DNA from: Pseudomonas frederiksbergensis
Lineage (GTDB): Bacteria; Pseudomonadota; Gammaproteobacteria; Pseudomonadales; Pseudomonadaceae
Direction of reading: 5' to 3'
Length of the DNA: 64,000 nucleotides
NCBI RefSeq assembly: GCF_000802155.2
Contig: NZ_JQGJ02000002.1
Coordinates: forward strand, 1-64,000
The notes beneath the pieces were generated by a model. That model was not told the DNA's origin, searched no databases, and was given only the letters and a program-made list of their open reading frames with translations. A program made the translations under genes and the position numbers. Of this stretch, positions 41,015 through 50,081 are shown piece by piece (positions within the stretch are counted from its first letter, which is position 1; each line of letters begins with the position of its first letter).

Positions 41015-42790
41015 ATGATTCATCCCGCACGTCGCCAGCCCTTCGCCGTGAACCTGCTGCTCAGTGCCATGCTGCTGTCCGGTTCGGCCTTGGCCGCCGT
41101 GACCGATCAGGAAATTCTCCAGGACCCGAAGAACCCGCAACAGATCGTCACCAACGGCCTAGGTGTCCAGGGCCAGCGCTACAGCCCGCTCGATGCCCTC
41201 AATGTCGATAACGTCAAGGACCTGCGACCGGTCTGGGCGTTTTCCTTCGGCGGTGAGAAGCAGCGCGGCCAGCAGGCCCAGCCGATGATCAAGGACGGGG
41301 TGATGTACCTCACAGGGTCCTATTCGCGAGTGTTCGCGGTGGACGCACGCACCGGCAAGAAACTCTGGCAGTACGATGCACGACTACCCGATGACATCCG
41401 TCCTTGCTGCGACGTGATCAACCGGGGCGTGGCCTTGTATGGCGACCTGGTGTTCTTCGGCACCCTCGACGCCAAGCTGGTGGCGTTGAACAAGGACACC
41501 GGCAAAGTGGTGTGGAGCAAGAAAGTCGCCGACCACAAGGAAGGCTACTCCATCAGTGCCGCGCCCATGGTCGTGAATGGCAAGCTCATTACCGGGGTGG
41601 CCGGGGGGGAGTTCGGCGTGGTCGGCCAGATCAGCGCGTTCGATCCAAAAAATGGCGCGTTGCTGTGGACCCGGCCGACCGTGGAAGGCCACATGGGCTA
41701 CGTCTACAAGGACGGCAAGGCGGTGGAGAACGGCATTTCCGGCGGCGAAGCCGGCAAGACCTGGCCGGGTGACCTCTGGAAAACCGGCGGCGCGGCGCCT
41801 TGGCTGGGCGGCTACTACGACCCGGAAACCAACCTGCTGCTGTTCGGCACCGGCAACCCGGCCCCGTGGAACTCCCACCTGCGTCCTGGCGACAACCTCT
41901 ATTCGTCCTCGCGCCTGGCCCTGAACCCGGACGACGGCACGATCAAGTGGCACTTCCAGAGCACACCCCACGACGGCTGGGACTATGACGGTGTCAACGA
42001 GCTGATCTCGTTCAACTACAAGGAAGGCGGCAAGGACATCAAGGCCGCAGCGACCGCCGACCGTAACGGCTTCTTCTACGTGCTCGACCGTACCAACGGC
42101 AAGTTCATCCGCGGCTTCCCATTCGTCGACAAGATCACTTGGGCCAGCGGCCTGGACAAGGACGGGCGGCCAATCTACGTCGACTCCAGCCGTCCGGGTG
42201 CGCCGGGCAGCGAAGCCAAGGGCAGCTCGGTATTCGTCGCCCCGGCATTCCTCGGTGCGAAAAACTGGATGCCGATGGCCTACAACCAGGACACCGGCCT
42301 GTTCTACGTGCCGTCCAACGAATGGGGCATGGACATCTGGAACGAAGGCATCGCCTACAAGAAGGGCGCGGCATTCCTCGGGGCCGGGTTCACCATCAAG
42401 CCGCTGAACGAGGACTACATCGGCGTGCTGCGGGCCATCGACCCCAAGACCGGCAAGGAGGTCTGGCGCCACAAGAACTTCGCGCCGCTGTGGGGCGGGG
42501 TCCTGACCACCAAGGGCAACCTGGTATTCACCGGTACACCTGAAGGGTTCCTGCAGGCATTCAACGCCAAGACCGGGGAAAAGGTCTGGGAATTCCAGAC
42601 AGGCTCCGGCGTGCTCGGCTCGCCGATCACCTGGGAAATGGACGGCGAGCAGTACGTCTCGGTGGTTTCCGGCTGGGGCGGCGCGGTGCCGCTGTGGGGC
42701 GGCGAGGTGGCCAAGCGCGTGAAGGACTTCAACCAGGGCGGCATGCTGTGGACCTTCAAGTTGCCGAAAGAGCTGGTGGCCAAGCGCTAA
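41015..42790 (+). CDS. pedH: Lanthanide-type PQQ-dependent alcohol dehydrogenase PedH
   Basis: The 591-residue quinoprotein has a signal peptide ([17 protein letters not shown]), the Cys-Cys motif in [12 protein letters not shown] and eight propeller repeats. Its catalytic Asp323 is followed two residues later by Asp325 (GWDYDGVNE), the extra metal ligand that marks rare-earth-dependent enzymes such as XoxF and PedH. PedE has Ser at this place. It oxidises alcohols and aldehydes in the periplasm with PQQ and a lanthanide. It is transcribed separately from pedE, from a 163-base region with motif B and an AACAATAA element. The start at 41015 follows AGAGG. Confidence 0.94.
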   Translation: MIHPARRQPFAVNLLLSAMLLSGSALAAVTDQEILQDPKNPQQIVTNGLGVQGQRYSPLDALNVDNVKDLRPVWAFSFGGEKQRGQQAQPMIKDGVMYLTGSYSRVFAVDARTGKKLWQYDARLPDDIRPCCDVINRGVALYGDLVFFGTLDAKLVALNKDTGKVVWSKKVADHKEGYSISAAPMVVNGKLITGVAGGEFGVVGQISAFDPKNGALLWTRPTVEGHMGYVYKDGKAVENGISGGEAGKTWPGDLWKTGGAAPWLGGYYDPETNLLLFGTGNPAPWNSHLRPGDNLYSSSRLALNPDDGTIKWHFQSTPHDGWDYDGVNELISFNYKEGGKDIKAAATADRNGFFYVLDRTNGKFIRGFPFVDKITWASGLDKDGRPIYVDSSRPGAPGSEAKGSSVFVAPAFLGAKNWMPMAYNQDTGLFYVPSNEWGMDIWNEGIAYKKGAAFLGAGFTIKPLNEDYIGVLRAIDPKTGKEVWRHKNFAPLWGGVLTTKGNLVFTGTPEGFLQAFNAKTGEKVWEFQTGSGVLGSPITWEMDGEQYVSVVSGWGGAVPLWGGEVAKRVKDFNQGGMLWTFKLPKELVAKR

Positions 42791-42806
42791 AAGCTTGTCG
42801 AAAACC

Positions 42807-42898
42807 GTGGCGAGGGAGCTTGCTCCCGCTCGGCTGCGAAGCAGTCGCCAAAAGCGGGGAGTGCTGCGCACTCCAGCGGGAGCAAGCTCCCTCGCCAC
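42807..42898. repeat. REPIN with 24-bp perfect arms
   Basis: The arms 42807-42830 and 42875-42898 are perfect inverse copies, with cores GTGGCGAGGGAGC and GCTCCCTCGCCAC. The repeat separates pedH from pedI. No other terminator was seen after pedH. Confidence 0.88.
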
Positions 42899-42957
42899 AA
42901 GGGCCTGCGCTGGCCTTGAACTTGCTCCTGTCGCTTGAAATCTACGACCAAATAACG

Positions 42958-43035
42958 AGAGAGCCCCTGCCAATGACGCATTCGTCCACCGCACGGGGCT
43001 CTCTACCATCGGCCTATCGCCTGTCCCGCGACAGG
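42958..43035 (+). other. Two hairpins in the pedI leader
   Basis: AGAGAGCCCC (42958-42967) pairs perfectly with GGGGCTCTCT (42995-43004) over a 27-base loop, and CCTGTC with GACAGG forms a second stem near 43020-43035. Both lie within 100 bases of the pedI start. They may act in the mRNA leader. No known riboswitch class was recognised. Confidence 0.4.
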
Positions 43036-43058
43036 CATCGACCAGGCAGAGGCCCATC

Positions 43059-44579
43059 ATGATCTACGCACAACCCGGAACCCCAGGCGCCGTCGTTTCC
43101 TTTAAACCGCGCTATGGCAATTTCATTGGCGGCGAGTTCGTCGCGCCGGTCAACGGCGAGTACTTCACCAACACGTCGCCGGTCAATGGCGAAGTCATCG
43201 GCGAATTCCCGCGCTCCAGCGCCGCCGACATCGACAAGGCCCTGGACGCGGCCCATGCCGCCGCCGATGCGTGGGGCAAGACTTCGGTGCAGGACCGTTC
43301 CCTGGTGTTGCTGAAAATCGCCGACCGCATCGAGCAGAACCTGGAAATCCTCGCGGTCAGCGAGACCTGGGACAACGGCAAGGCCGTGCGTGAAACCCTG
43401 AACGCCGACGTACCGCTGTCAGCCGACCATTTCCGTTACTTTGCCGGCTGCATTCGCGCGCAAGAGGGCGGGGCTGCCGAGATCAACGAGTTGACAACGG
43501 CCTATCATTTCCATGAGCCGCTGGGCGTGGTCGGGCAGATCATCCCCTGGAACTTCCCGCTGCTGATGGCCGCCTGGAAACTCGCCCCGGCCCTGGCCGC
43601 CGGCAACTGCATCGTGCTCAAGCCGGCGGAACAGACGCCGCTGTCGATCACGGTATTCATCGAGCTGATCGCCGACCTGCTGCCAGCCGGCGTGTTGAAC
43701 ATCGTCCACGGCTTTGGCCGCGAGGCCGGTGAAGCGCTGGCCACCAGCAAGCGCATCGCCAAGATCGCCTTCACCGGCTCGACCCCGGTGGGCTCGCACA
43801 TCATGAAATGCGCCGCCGAGAACATCATCCCGTCCACCGTGGAACTGGGCGGCAAGTCGCCGAACATCTTCTTCGAAGACATCATGCAGGCCGAGCCGGC
43901 ATTCATCGAGAAGGCCGCCGAGGGCCTGGTGCTCGCGTTTTTCAACCAGGGCGAAGTCTGCACCTGCCCATCCCGTGCCCTGGTCCAGGAATCGATCTAC
44001 GCGCCGTTCATGGCCGAAGTCATGAAGAAGATCGCCAAGATCAAGCGCGGCAACCCACTGGACACCGAGACCATGGTTGGCGCCCAGGCGTCCCAGCAGC
44101 AGTACGACAAGATTCTTTCGTACCTGGACATCGCCCGGGAAGAGGGCGCCGAGTTGCTCACCGGTGGCGCGGCGGAGCGCCTTGAAGGGGATCTGTCGAG
44201 CGGCTATTACATCCAGCCAACCCTGCTCAAGGGCCACAACAAGATGCGCGTGTTCCAGGAAGAAATCTTTGGCCCGGTGGTGGGCGTGACCACCTTCAAG
44301 GACGAAGCCGAAGCCCTGGCGATCGCCAACGACACCGAGTTCGGCCTCGGTGCCGGCCTCTGGACCCGCGACATCAACCGCGCCTACCGCATGGGCCGGG
44401 CGATCAAGGCCGGTCGCGTGTGGACCAACTGCTACCACCTGTACCCGGCCCACGCTGCGTTCGGTGGGTACAAGAAGTCCGGCGTCGGTCGCGAGACCCA
44501 CAAGATGATGCTCGACCATTACCAGCAGACCAAGAATTTGCTGGTGAGCTATGACGTGAATCCGTTGGGGTTCTTCTGA
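43059..44579 (+). CDS. pedI: Aldehyde dehydrogenase PedI (ExaC-type)
   Basis: The 506-residue enzyme has the NAD-binding region [29 protein letters not shown], the general base Glu in ELGGKSPN and the catalytic Cys in [13 protein letters not shown]. It resembles ExaC/AldB-type acetaldehyde dehydrogenases. It oxidises aldehydes formed by PedE and PedH that enter the cytoplasm. The protein start [13 protein letters not shown] is the family's; the leader carries two hairpins and a REPIN. pqqA follows after 137 bases. Confidence 0.9.
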   Translation: MIYAQPGTPGAVVSFKPRYGNFIGGEFVAPVNGEYFTNTSPVNGEVIGEFPRSSAADIDKALDAAHAAADAWGKTSVQDRSLVLLKIADRIEQNLEILAVSETWDNGKAVRETLNADVPLSADHFRYFAGCIRAQEGGAAEINELTTAYHFHEPLGVVGQIIPWNFPLLMAAWKLAPALAAGNCIVLKPAEQTPLSITVFIELIADLLPAGVLNIVHGFGREAGEALATSKRIAKIAFTGSTPVGSHIMKCAAENIIPSTVELGGKSPNIFFEDIMQAEPAFIEKAAEGLVLAFFNQGEVCTCPSRALVQESIYAPFMAEVMKKIAKIKRGNPLDTETMVGAQASQQQYDKILSYLDIAREEGAELLTGGAAERLEGDLSSGYYIQPTLLKGHNKMRVFQEEIFGPVVGVTTFKDEAEALAIANDTEFGLGAGLWTRDINRAYRMGRAIKAGRVWTNCYHLYPAHAAFGGYKKSGVGRETHKMMLDHYQQTKNLLVSYDVNPLGFF

Positions 44580-44633
44580 CCCCTGGGCATTCACCGAGTG
44601 GCTCCTGTAGTACCAACGCACCCCAGCCATCGC

Positions 44634-44649
44634 TTCGAAAGTAGCATTC
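44634..44649 (+). promoter_or_regulatory. Ped-island upstream motif A, copy 3
   Basis: TTCGAAAGTAGCATTC, continuing CGGG, lies 67 bases upstream of pqqA and shares AAGTAGCATTCG with the site before the FIST gene. A GTAGTACCAACG stretch at 44608-44619 may be a second, weaker half-site. Confidence 0.5.
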
Positions 44650-44716
44650 GGGCCCTGATCGCCCCGTGTATTAATGAACCTGCCGGAATCGCCCGGTACA
44701 AGAAGAGGAAAGACCC

Positions 44717-44788
44717 ATGTGGACTAAACCCGCGTACACCGACCTGCGTATCGGCTTTGAAGTGACGATGTACTTCGCCAACCGATGA
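44717..44788 (+). CDS. pqqA: PqqA, precursor peptide of PQQ
   Basis: The 23-residue peptide [23 protein letters not shown] is a complete PqqA: Glu15 and Tyr19 (E-x-x-x-Y) are the two residues that are cross-linked and cut out to make PQQ. The ribosome-binding site AAGAGGAAAGACCC is strong. No pqqB, C, D or E follows; the next gene is the iron alcohol dehydrogenase. It is therefore an extra copy of the precursor gene placed inside the alcohol-oxidation island, where motif A upstream would couple PQQ supply to demand. A stable hairpin begins 6 bases after its stop codon. Confidence 0.92.
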
Positions 44789-44794
44789 GTGCCG

Positions 44795-44821
44795 GCCCGG
44801 CCTGATGCATTCGGGCCGGGC
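44795..44821 (+). terminator. Hairpin directly after pqqA
   Basis: GCCCGGCC (44795-44802) pairs perfectly with GGCCGGGC (44814-44821) over an 11-base loop. There is no T-run, so it is more likely an attenuator or a 3'-end stabiliser of a short pqqA mRNA than a full terminator. Confidence 0.6.
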
Positions 44822-44899
44822 TACCCATTGGTCGGATTGCATTCACGGCGGGATGCTTTAGGCTCAACGTATCCCACGACAATAACAACAGGCTTACCG

Positions 44900-46075
44900 A
44901 TGAGCCCCCCTGGAAAAATGAGCCTCAGTCCGCTGCGCAAGTTCGTCTCCCCTGAAATCATGTTCGGTGCCGGCTGTCGGCACAATGTCGGCAACTACGC
45001 CAAGACCTTCGGCGCCCGCAAGGTGCTGGTGGTGACCGATCCCGGGGTCATCGCCGCCGGTTGGGTCGGCGATATCGAAGCCAGCCTGCAAGCCCAGGGC
45101 ATCGATTACTGCATCTATAGCGACGTCTCGCCCAACCCACGGGTCGAGGAAGTCATGCTCGGAGCCGAGACCTACCGCGAGAACCATTGCGATGTAATCG
45201 TCGCGGTCGGTGGCGGCAGCCCCATGGACTGCGGCAAGGCGATCGGGATCGTGGTCGCCCATGGCCGCAGCATTCTTGAGTTCGAAGGCGTGGATATGCT
45301 GAAAGTACCCAGCCCGCCGTTGATCCTGATTCCCACTACCGCCGGCACGTCGGCCGACGTCTCCCAGTTCGTCATCATCTCGAACCAGCAAGAACGCATG
45401 AAGTTCTCCATCGTCAGCAAGGCGGCGGTGCCGGACGTGTCGTTGATCGACCCGGAAACGACCCTGAGCATGGACCCGTTCCTGTCCGCCTGTACCGGCA
45501 TCGACGCGCTGGTGCATGCCATTGAGGCGTTCGTCTCCACCGGCCACGGGCCGTTGACCGATCCCCATGCTCTGGAGGCGATGCGCCTGATCAACAACAA
45601 CCTGGTGCAGATGATCGCCAACCCGGCGGACGTCGCGCTGCGGGAGAAGATCATGCTCGGCAGCATGCAGGCCGGGTTGGCATTCTCCAACGCGATCCTC
45701 GGCGCGGTGCATGCGATGTCCCACAGCTTGGGCGGCTTCCTCGACTTGCCCCATGGCTTGTGCAACGCGGTGTTGGTGGAGCATGTGGTGGCGTTCAACT
45801 ACACCTCGGCGCCGGACCGCTTCAAAGTTATCGCCGAGACCCTGGGCATCGATTGCCGTGGGCTCAACCATCGGCAGATCCGCACCCGGCTGGTGGAACA
45901 CCTGATCGCCCTCAAGCGCACCATCGGTTTCCACGAAACCCTCGGGCTGCATGGCGTGAGCACCTCGGACATTCCGTTCCTGTCGCAACACGCGATGCAT
46001 GACCCGTGCATCCTTACCAACCCTCGGGAGTCGAGCCAGCGGGATGTCGAGGTCGTCTATGGCGAAGCCCTCTGA
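44900..46075 (+). CDS. ercA: Iron-containing alcohol dehydrogenase (ErcA/YiaY-type)
   Basis: The 391-residue protein is a group III alcohol dehydrogenase with the nucleotide-binding GGGSPMDCGKAIG, the ligand region CTGIDALVHAIEAFVS and the iron-site histidines in AMSHSLGGFLDLPHGL and HDPCILTNPR. ErcA in P. aeruginosa has a regulatory role in ethanol oxidation rather than a main catalytic one. The start at 44900 (MSPPGKMSLSP) was chosen; the ATG at 44918 is a good alternative. AATAACAA (44881-44888), a perfect Hfq/Crc motif, is just upstream. The end overlaps the kinase gene ercS by 17 bases. Confidence 0.86.
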   Translation: MSPPGKMSLSPLRKFVSPEIMFGAGCRHNVGNYAKTFGARKVLVVTDPGVIAAGWVGDIEASLQAQGIDYCIYSDVSPNPRVEEVMLGAETYRENHCDVIVAVGGGSPMDCGKAIGIVVAHGRSILEFEGVDMLKVPSPPLILIPTTAGTSADVSQFVIISNQQERMKFSIVSKAAVPDVSLIDPETTLSMDPFLSACTGIDALVHAIEAFVSTGHGPLTDPHALEAMRLINNNLVQMIANPADVALREKIMLGSMQAGLAFSNAILGAVHAMSHSLGGFLDLPHGLCNAVLVEHVVAFNYTSAPDRFKVIAETLGIDCRGLNHRQIRTRLVEHLIALKRTIGFHETLGLHGVSTSDIPFLSQHAMHDPCILTNPRESSQRDVEVVYGEAL

Positions 46076-47429
46076 GGAGCAACAAAAAGCCCTGGCCGGC
46101 TTGCTGGGGTTGGGCAATCACTCGACACGCAAGAGCCATTACCCGGAATTGGCGGCGCGCCTCGATGAGCTGGAGCAGGCCCGACAACACTTGCAACAGC
46201 TCAATGATCAACTGGAGCAGCGGGTGGCCGAACGCACCGATGCGCTGCTGGAGGCCAACCACAACCTGCAACAGCAGATCGCCCAGCGCGAGTTGATCGA
46301 ACAACAGTTGCGCGATGCCCGTGACGCCGCCCAGGCCGCCAACCGCAGCAAGGACAAATACCTGGCCGCCGCCAGCCATGACCTGCTGCAACCGTTGAAC
46401 GCCGCACGCCTGCTGATCGCGACCTTACGCGAGCGGCAACTGCCCAGTGCGGAGCATGTGCTGGTGGAGCGGACTCATCAGGCGCTCGAAGGCGCTGAAG
46501 ATCTGCTCACCGACCTCCTGGACATCTCGCGCCTGGATCAAGCCGCTGTCAGGCCGGACCTGGCGCCTTATCGGGTGGATGAGCTATTGGCGCCGCTGGT
46601 GTCCGAATTCCAGTCGGTGGCCGGTGCCGCGGGCCTGGACTTGCGCGTGCGGTTTGCCGACGACGCGGTACTGACGGATTTGCGATTGCTCACGCGGATC
46701 CTGCGCAACCTGCTCAGCAATGCCTGTCGCTACACTGACCAGGGCGGCATCCTGCTGGCGGCCCGGCGACGGGGAGGGCGGTTGCGCCTGGAAGTCTGGG
46801 ACACGGGACGCGGCATTGCTGCCGATAGCCTGGAGTCGATTTTCCTGGAGTTCAACCAGCTGGACGTCGGCCGTGCGGCGGATCGCAAGGGCGTGGGCCT
46901 GGGGCTGGCAATCGTTGAGCGCATCGCCCATATCCTCGGCTATCGGGTGCAGGTGCGCTCGCGACCGGGACGCGGCTCGGTGTTCAGCATCGAAGTGCCG
47001 CTGTCCGCCGAACGGCCGCTGCCCATGTCCCAGGTTCCGGTGCAGGCAGTGGCCGGCAATCCGCTGCCGGGGCGACGGCTGCTGGTGATCGACAACGAAG
47101 TGAGCATCCTGCAGAGCATGGCGGCGCTGCTGGAGCAGTGGGGCTGCGAGGTGCTGACCGCCACCGACGAAGCGGCTGCCCTCGACGTCCTTCAAGGCCG
47201 CGCCCCGGAACTGGTCCTGGCGGACTTCCACCTTGACCATGGCGTGGTCGGCTGCGAAGTGGTCAAGCATCTGCGCGAGCATTTCCAACAGGCGATCCCC
47301 GCCGTGATCATCACTGCCGACCGCAGCGACCAATGCCGCCGGGCCCTGCGCAAGCTGAACGCGCCGCTGCTGAACAAACCGGTGAAACCAGGCAAGTTGC
47401 GGGCGGTATTGAGCCAGTTGCTCGGCTAG
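46059..47429 (+). CDS. ercS: Soluble hybrid histidine kinase ErcS
   Basis: The 456-residue kinase has no PAS or membrane domain: after a short start and a coiled coil (about residues 30-95) it goes directly to the H-box ASHDLLQPLNAARLL with His107. A HATPase domain (LLSNACRYTDQG, GVGLGLAIVERI) and a receiver with Asp389 (LVLADFHLD) follow. The H-box is nearly identical to that of PedS1, so both may act on the same partner. It overlaps ercA, so the alcohol dehydrogenase may be its sensory input. In P. aeruginosa ErcS lies in the same place. Start chosen for GAGG at the right spacing. Confidence 0.84.
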   Translation: MAKPSEEQQKALAGLLGLGNHSTRKSHYPELAARLDELEQARQHLQQLNDQLEQRVAERTDALLEANHNLQQQIAQRELIEQQLRDARDAAQAANRSKDKYLAAASHDLLQPLNAARLLIATLRERQLPSAEHVLVERTHQALEGAEDLLTDLLDISRLDQAAVRPDLAPYRVDELLAPLVSEFQSVAGAAGLDLRVRFADDAVLTDLRLLTRILRNLLSNACRYTDQGGILLAARRRGGRLRLEVWDTGRGIAADSLESIFLEFNQLDVGRAADRKGVGLGLAIVERIAHILGYRVQVRSRPGRGSVFSIEVPLSAERPLPMSQVPVQAVAGNPLPGRRLLVIDNEVSILQSMAALLEQWGCEVLTATDEAAALDVLQGRAPELVLADFHLDHGVVGCEVVKHLREHFQQAIPAVIITADRSDQCRRALRKLNAPLLNKPVKPGKLRAVLSQLLG

Positions 47430-47781
47430 CCAAGTTTCACACAGCCTCCACAAGGTTCATTTGTCGGCGTTTTTACCTTGAATGTAAAAATGCGCTTCGG
47501 TCTGCTTATTTCCTTAGGTAAACTCCCCCCGCTGCGACAATCGGGCACGGTCACTCCGGGCCCGCTCCAGACCGTTTTGCAGTGTCCCTCACCCAGCTGA
47601 AGCCAAGACCTACAAGAAGTCAGCGCCGGAGAGACATAAATGTGAGGCCGATACGCTCGGCCCTGTAGGTCCATCCTCCAGTCCACTCGATACCCGCCCG
47701 TCGGCAAAGCCGGAATGGGGTGCGGTTCATGCTTGAACGGAATTGGAGGACGGAATGGCGTTCCATCCTAGGGATACACAC
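47430..47781. other. 352-base intergenic region before mqo
   Basis: No gene is seen here. It holds the end of the ercS unit, the mqo promoter region and a GGCCGA-TACGC-TCGGCC hairpin near 47650. A strong GGAGG at 47745-47749 precedes an in-frame ATG at 47755, which would give a 13-residue longer N-terminus for mqo minus four. No clear terminator was found. Confidence 0.5.
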
Positions 47782-49425
47782 ATGTTGAAGAAAACACACA
47801 CGGCGCTCTTGGGCCTGGCGATGGCGATGGGTCTTGCGACCACGCACGCCGCCGAGCCGAAAAAAGTGGATGTCTTGCTCATTGGTGGCGGCATCATGAG
47901 TTCGACCCTCGGTATCTGGCTCAATGAGCTGGAGCCGGGCTGGACCATGGAAATGGTCGAGCGCCTGGACGGTGTTGCCGAAGAAAGCTCCAATGGCTGG
48001 AACAACGCCGGTACCGGTCACTCCGCGTTGGCCGAGTTGAACTACACCCCGGAAGACAAGAACGGCAAGGTCGACATCTCCAAGGCAATCGAAATCAACG
48101 AAGCCTTCCAGATTTCCCGTCAGTTCTGGTCCTGGCAGGTCAAGAACGGCGTGCTGAAGAACCCGCGCTCGTTCATCAACTCCACGCCGCACATGAGTTT
48201 CCTGTGGGGCGACGACAACATCGCGTTCCTGAAGAAGCGCTACGACGCACTCCAGGCCAGCCCGCTGTTCGCCGGCATGCAGTACTCCGAAGATCCGGCC
48301 CAGATCAGCAAGTGGGTTCCGCTGATGATGCAAGGGCGCGACCCGAGCCAGAAAGTCGCGGCGACCTGGAGCCCGCTGGGTACCGACGTGAACTTCGGCG
48401 AGATCACTCGTCAGTTCGCGGCTTACCTGCAATCCAAGCCGAACTTCTCCCTCAAGCTGTCCAGCGAAGTGCAAGACATCACCCGCAACGAAGACGGCAG
48501 CTGGCGCGTTTCGTACAAGAACCTCAAAGACGGTACCGAAACCGAGACCGACGCCAAGTTCGTGTTCATCGGCGCCGGTGGCGGTGCCTTGCACCTGCTG
48601 CAGAAGTCCGACATTCCGGAAGCCCGTGAATACGCCGGTTTCCCGGTGGGTGGCTCGTTCCTCGTGACCGAAAACCCGACCATCGCCCAACTGCACCTGG
48701 CCAAGGCCTACGGCAAGGCTTCGGTGGGCGCGCCGCCGATGTCGGTTCCACACCTGGACACTCGCGTGCTCGACGGCAAGCGCGTGATCCTGTTTGGCCC
48801 GTTCGCCACGTTCTCCACCAAGTTCCTGAAGAACGGCTCGTACTTTGACCTGCTGACCAGCACCACGACCCACAACGTGTGGCCGATGACCAAGGTCGGT
48901 ATCGAACAGTACCCGCTGGTGGAATACCTCGCCGGTCAACTGATGCTGTCGGACGAAGACCGCTTCAACGCTCTGAAGGAATACTTCCCGGACGCCAAGC
49001 AGGAAGACTGGCGCCTGTGGCAAGCCGGCCAGCGTGTGCAGATCATCAAGCGTGACGAAGAGAAGGGCGGCGTGCTGAAACTCGGCACCGAAGTCGTCGC
49101 TTCCCAGGACGGCAGCATTGCCGGTCTGCTGGGCGCCTCGCCAGGTGCTTCGACTGCCGCGCCGATCATGCTGACCGTGCTTGAGAAAGTCTTCAAGGAC
49201 AAGGTAGCCACCCCGGCCTGGCAGGAAAAACTGCGCCAGATCGTACCGAGCTACGGCACCAAGCTGAACGAAAGCCCTGAGCGTGTTGCGCAGGAATGGG
49301 CCTATACCAGTGAAGTGCTGCAACTGGATCCGCCACCGGCCATCGGCAAGGCTGGGACCGCTGTAGCGCCGGCACAACCGGCTGCTGCTCGGGAAGCCAA
49401 TCCAGCGGCCGACATGGCGCTGTAA
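47782..49425 (+). CDS. mqo: Malate:quinone oxidoreductase with N-terminal signal-like segment
   Basis: The 547-residue protein is a full-length Mqo: FAD motif [19 protein letters not shown], the [19 protein letters not shown] substrate region split over the loop, and the C-terminal [21 protein letters not shown]. Mqo oxidises malate at the membrane and reduces quinone. Unlike the cytoplasmic type, this one begins [24 protein letters not shown], a Sec-like signal peptide without a twin-arginine motif. The ATG at 47755 with a GGAGG is a possible earlier start that would weaken the signal. The C-terminal tail is Ala/Pro-rich. It appears transcribed alone. Confidence 0.88.
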   Translation: MLKKTHTALLGLAMAMGLATTHAAEPKKVDVLLIGGGIMSSTLGIWLNELEPGWTMEMVERLDGVAEESSNGWNNAGTGHSALAELNYTPEDKNGKVDISKAIEINEAFQISRQFWSWQVKNGVLKNPRSFINSTPHMSFLWGDDNIAFLKKRYDALQASPLFAGMQYSEDPAQISKWVPLMMQGRDPSQKVAATWSPLGTDVNFGEITRQFAAYLQSKPNFSLKLSSEVQDITRNEDGSWRVSYKNLKDGTETETDAKFVFIGAGGGALHLLQKSDIPEAREYAGFPVGGSFLVTENPTIAQLHLAKAYGKASVGAPPMSVPHLDTRVLDGKRVILFGPFATFSTKFLKNGSYFDLLTSTTTHNVWPMTKVGIEQYPLVEYLAGQLMLSDEDRFNALKEYFPDAKQEDWRLWQAGQRVQIIKRDEEKGGVLKLGTEVVASQDGSIAGLLGASPGASTAAPIMLTVLEKVFKDKVATPAWQEKLRQIVPSYGTKLNESPERVAQEWAYTSEVLQLDPPPAIGKAGTAVAPAQPAAAREANPAADMAL

Positions 49426-49450
49426 ACCGGACGCTGTCTGGCCTGGTACA

Positions 49451-49481
49451 AAAACGCCGCTCAAATGAGCGGCGTTTTTTT
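49451..49481. terminator. Rho-independent terminator after mqo
   Basis: AAAACGCCGCTC (49451-49462) and GAGCGGCGTTTT (49467-49478) form a perfect 12-bp stem with a 4-base loop and T-runs on both sides. It ends mqo and, in reverse, the Rrf2 gene. Confidence 0.93.
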
Positions 49482-49498
49482 ATGTGTGCTCCCGCGGA

Positions 49499-49948
49499 TT
49501 AGAGGTGACGTTCAACCTTGGGCCCACTGCGAAACCGCACATCAAAGTCCTCGGCCAACTGGGCCAACGTAATACTGCCCAGACGCTTGAGCAACAACGC
49601 CTGGGCTTCATCGAACGCATCCGTCAGCGCCGCATTCACCGCCTGTTCCACCAGGCATTGCGGATGATCGGTGGACAGGCCGATGGCAAAGATCGACGTG
49701 CTGCCCAACGCCTGATGAATGTCCAGCAGCGTCATCTCCGCCAACGGTTTAGCCAGGCTCCAGCCGCCGCGATGGCCTTTCTCCGAAGTGACGTAACCCT
49801 GTTCCTTGAGCAACGCCATGGTTCGGCGCACCACCACAGGGTTGGTGCCCAGCATTTGGGCGAGGGTGTCGGAGGTGGTCGATTGCTGGTGGCGATCCAT
49901 ATGAATCAAGACGTGCAGCATGCGCGATAGGCGGGTGTCGTTTCTCAT
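49499..49948 (-). CDS. Rrf2-family transcriptional regulator
   Basis: The 149-residue protein has the Rrf2 winged helix (STTSDTLAQMLGTNPVVVRRTMALLKEQGYV, residues 25-55 in parts, then GHRGGWSLAKP). The iron-sulphur members carry three cysteines in the C-terminal half; this one has a single Cys (HPQCLVEQ), so it belongs to the non-FeS, possibly thiol-sensing branch such as YwnA/HypR. It is divergent from a thioredoxin-reductase-like flavoprotein, its likely target. A GTAA-N9-TTAC palindrome lies between them. The start at 49948 gives MRNDTRLSRM, usual for the family. Confidence 0.85.
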   Translation of the reverse strand: MRNDTRLSRMLHVLIHMDRHQQSTTSDTLAQMLGTNPVVVRRTMALLKEQGYVTSEKGHRGGWSLAKPLAEMTLLDIHQALGSTSIFAIGLSTDHPQCLVEQAVNAALTDAFDEAQALLLKRLGSITLAQLAEDFDVRFRSGPKVERHL

Positions 49949-49986
49949 GGGCGGGTCCGAAGGTGAATCTGCGCCGAGTATCGCCT

Positions 49987-50003
49987 GTAATTGCAAAAGT
50001 TAC
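49987..50003. promoter_or_regulatory. Possible Rrf2 operator
   Basis: GTAATTGCAAAAGTTAC has GTAA and TTAC as inverted ends and lies in the 133-base divergent region between the Rrf2 and flavoprotein genes. Confidence 0.5.
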
Positions 50004-50081
50004 GAGACTGTTGACAGGCGCTTTTCAAGAAACTTACGATGTTTCGAGAAAGCCCACGCCTTCCAAACATGGAGATCGCCC

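Noticed and set aside
47620..49464. 614-codon open frame on the minus strand
   Set aside because: It is the exact shadow of mqo and has no recognisable motif or ribosome-binding site.
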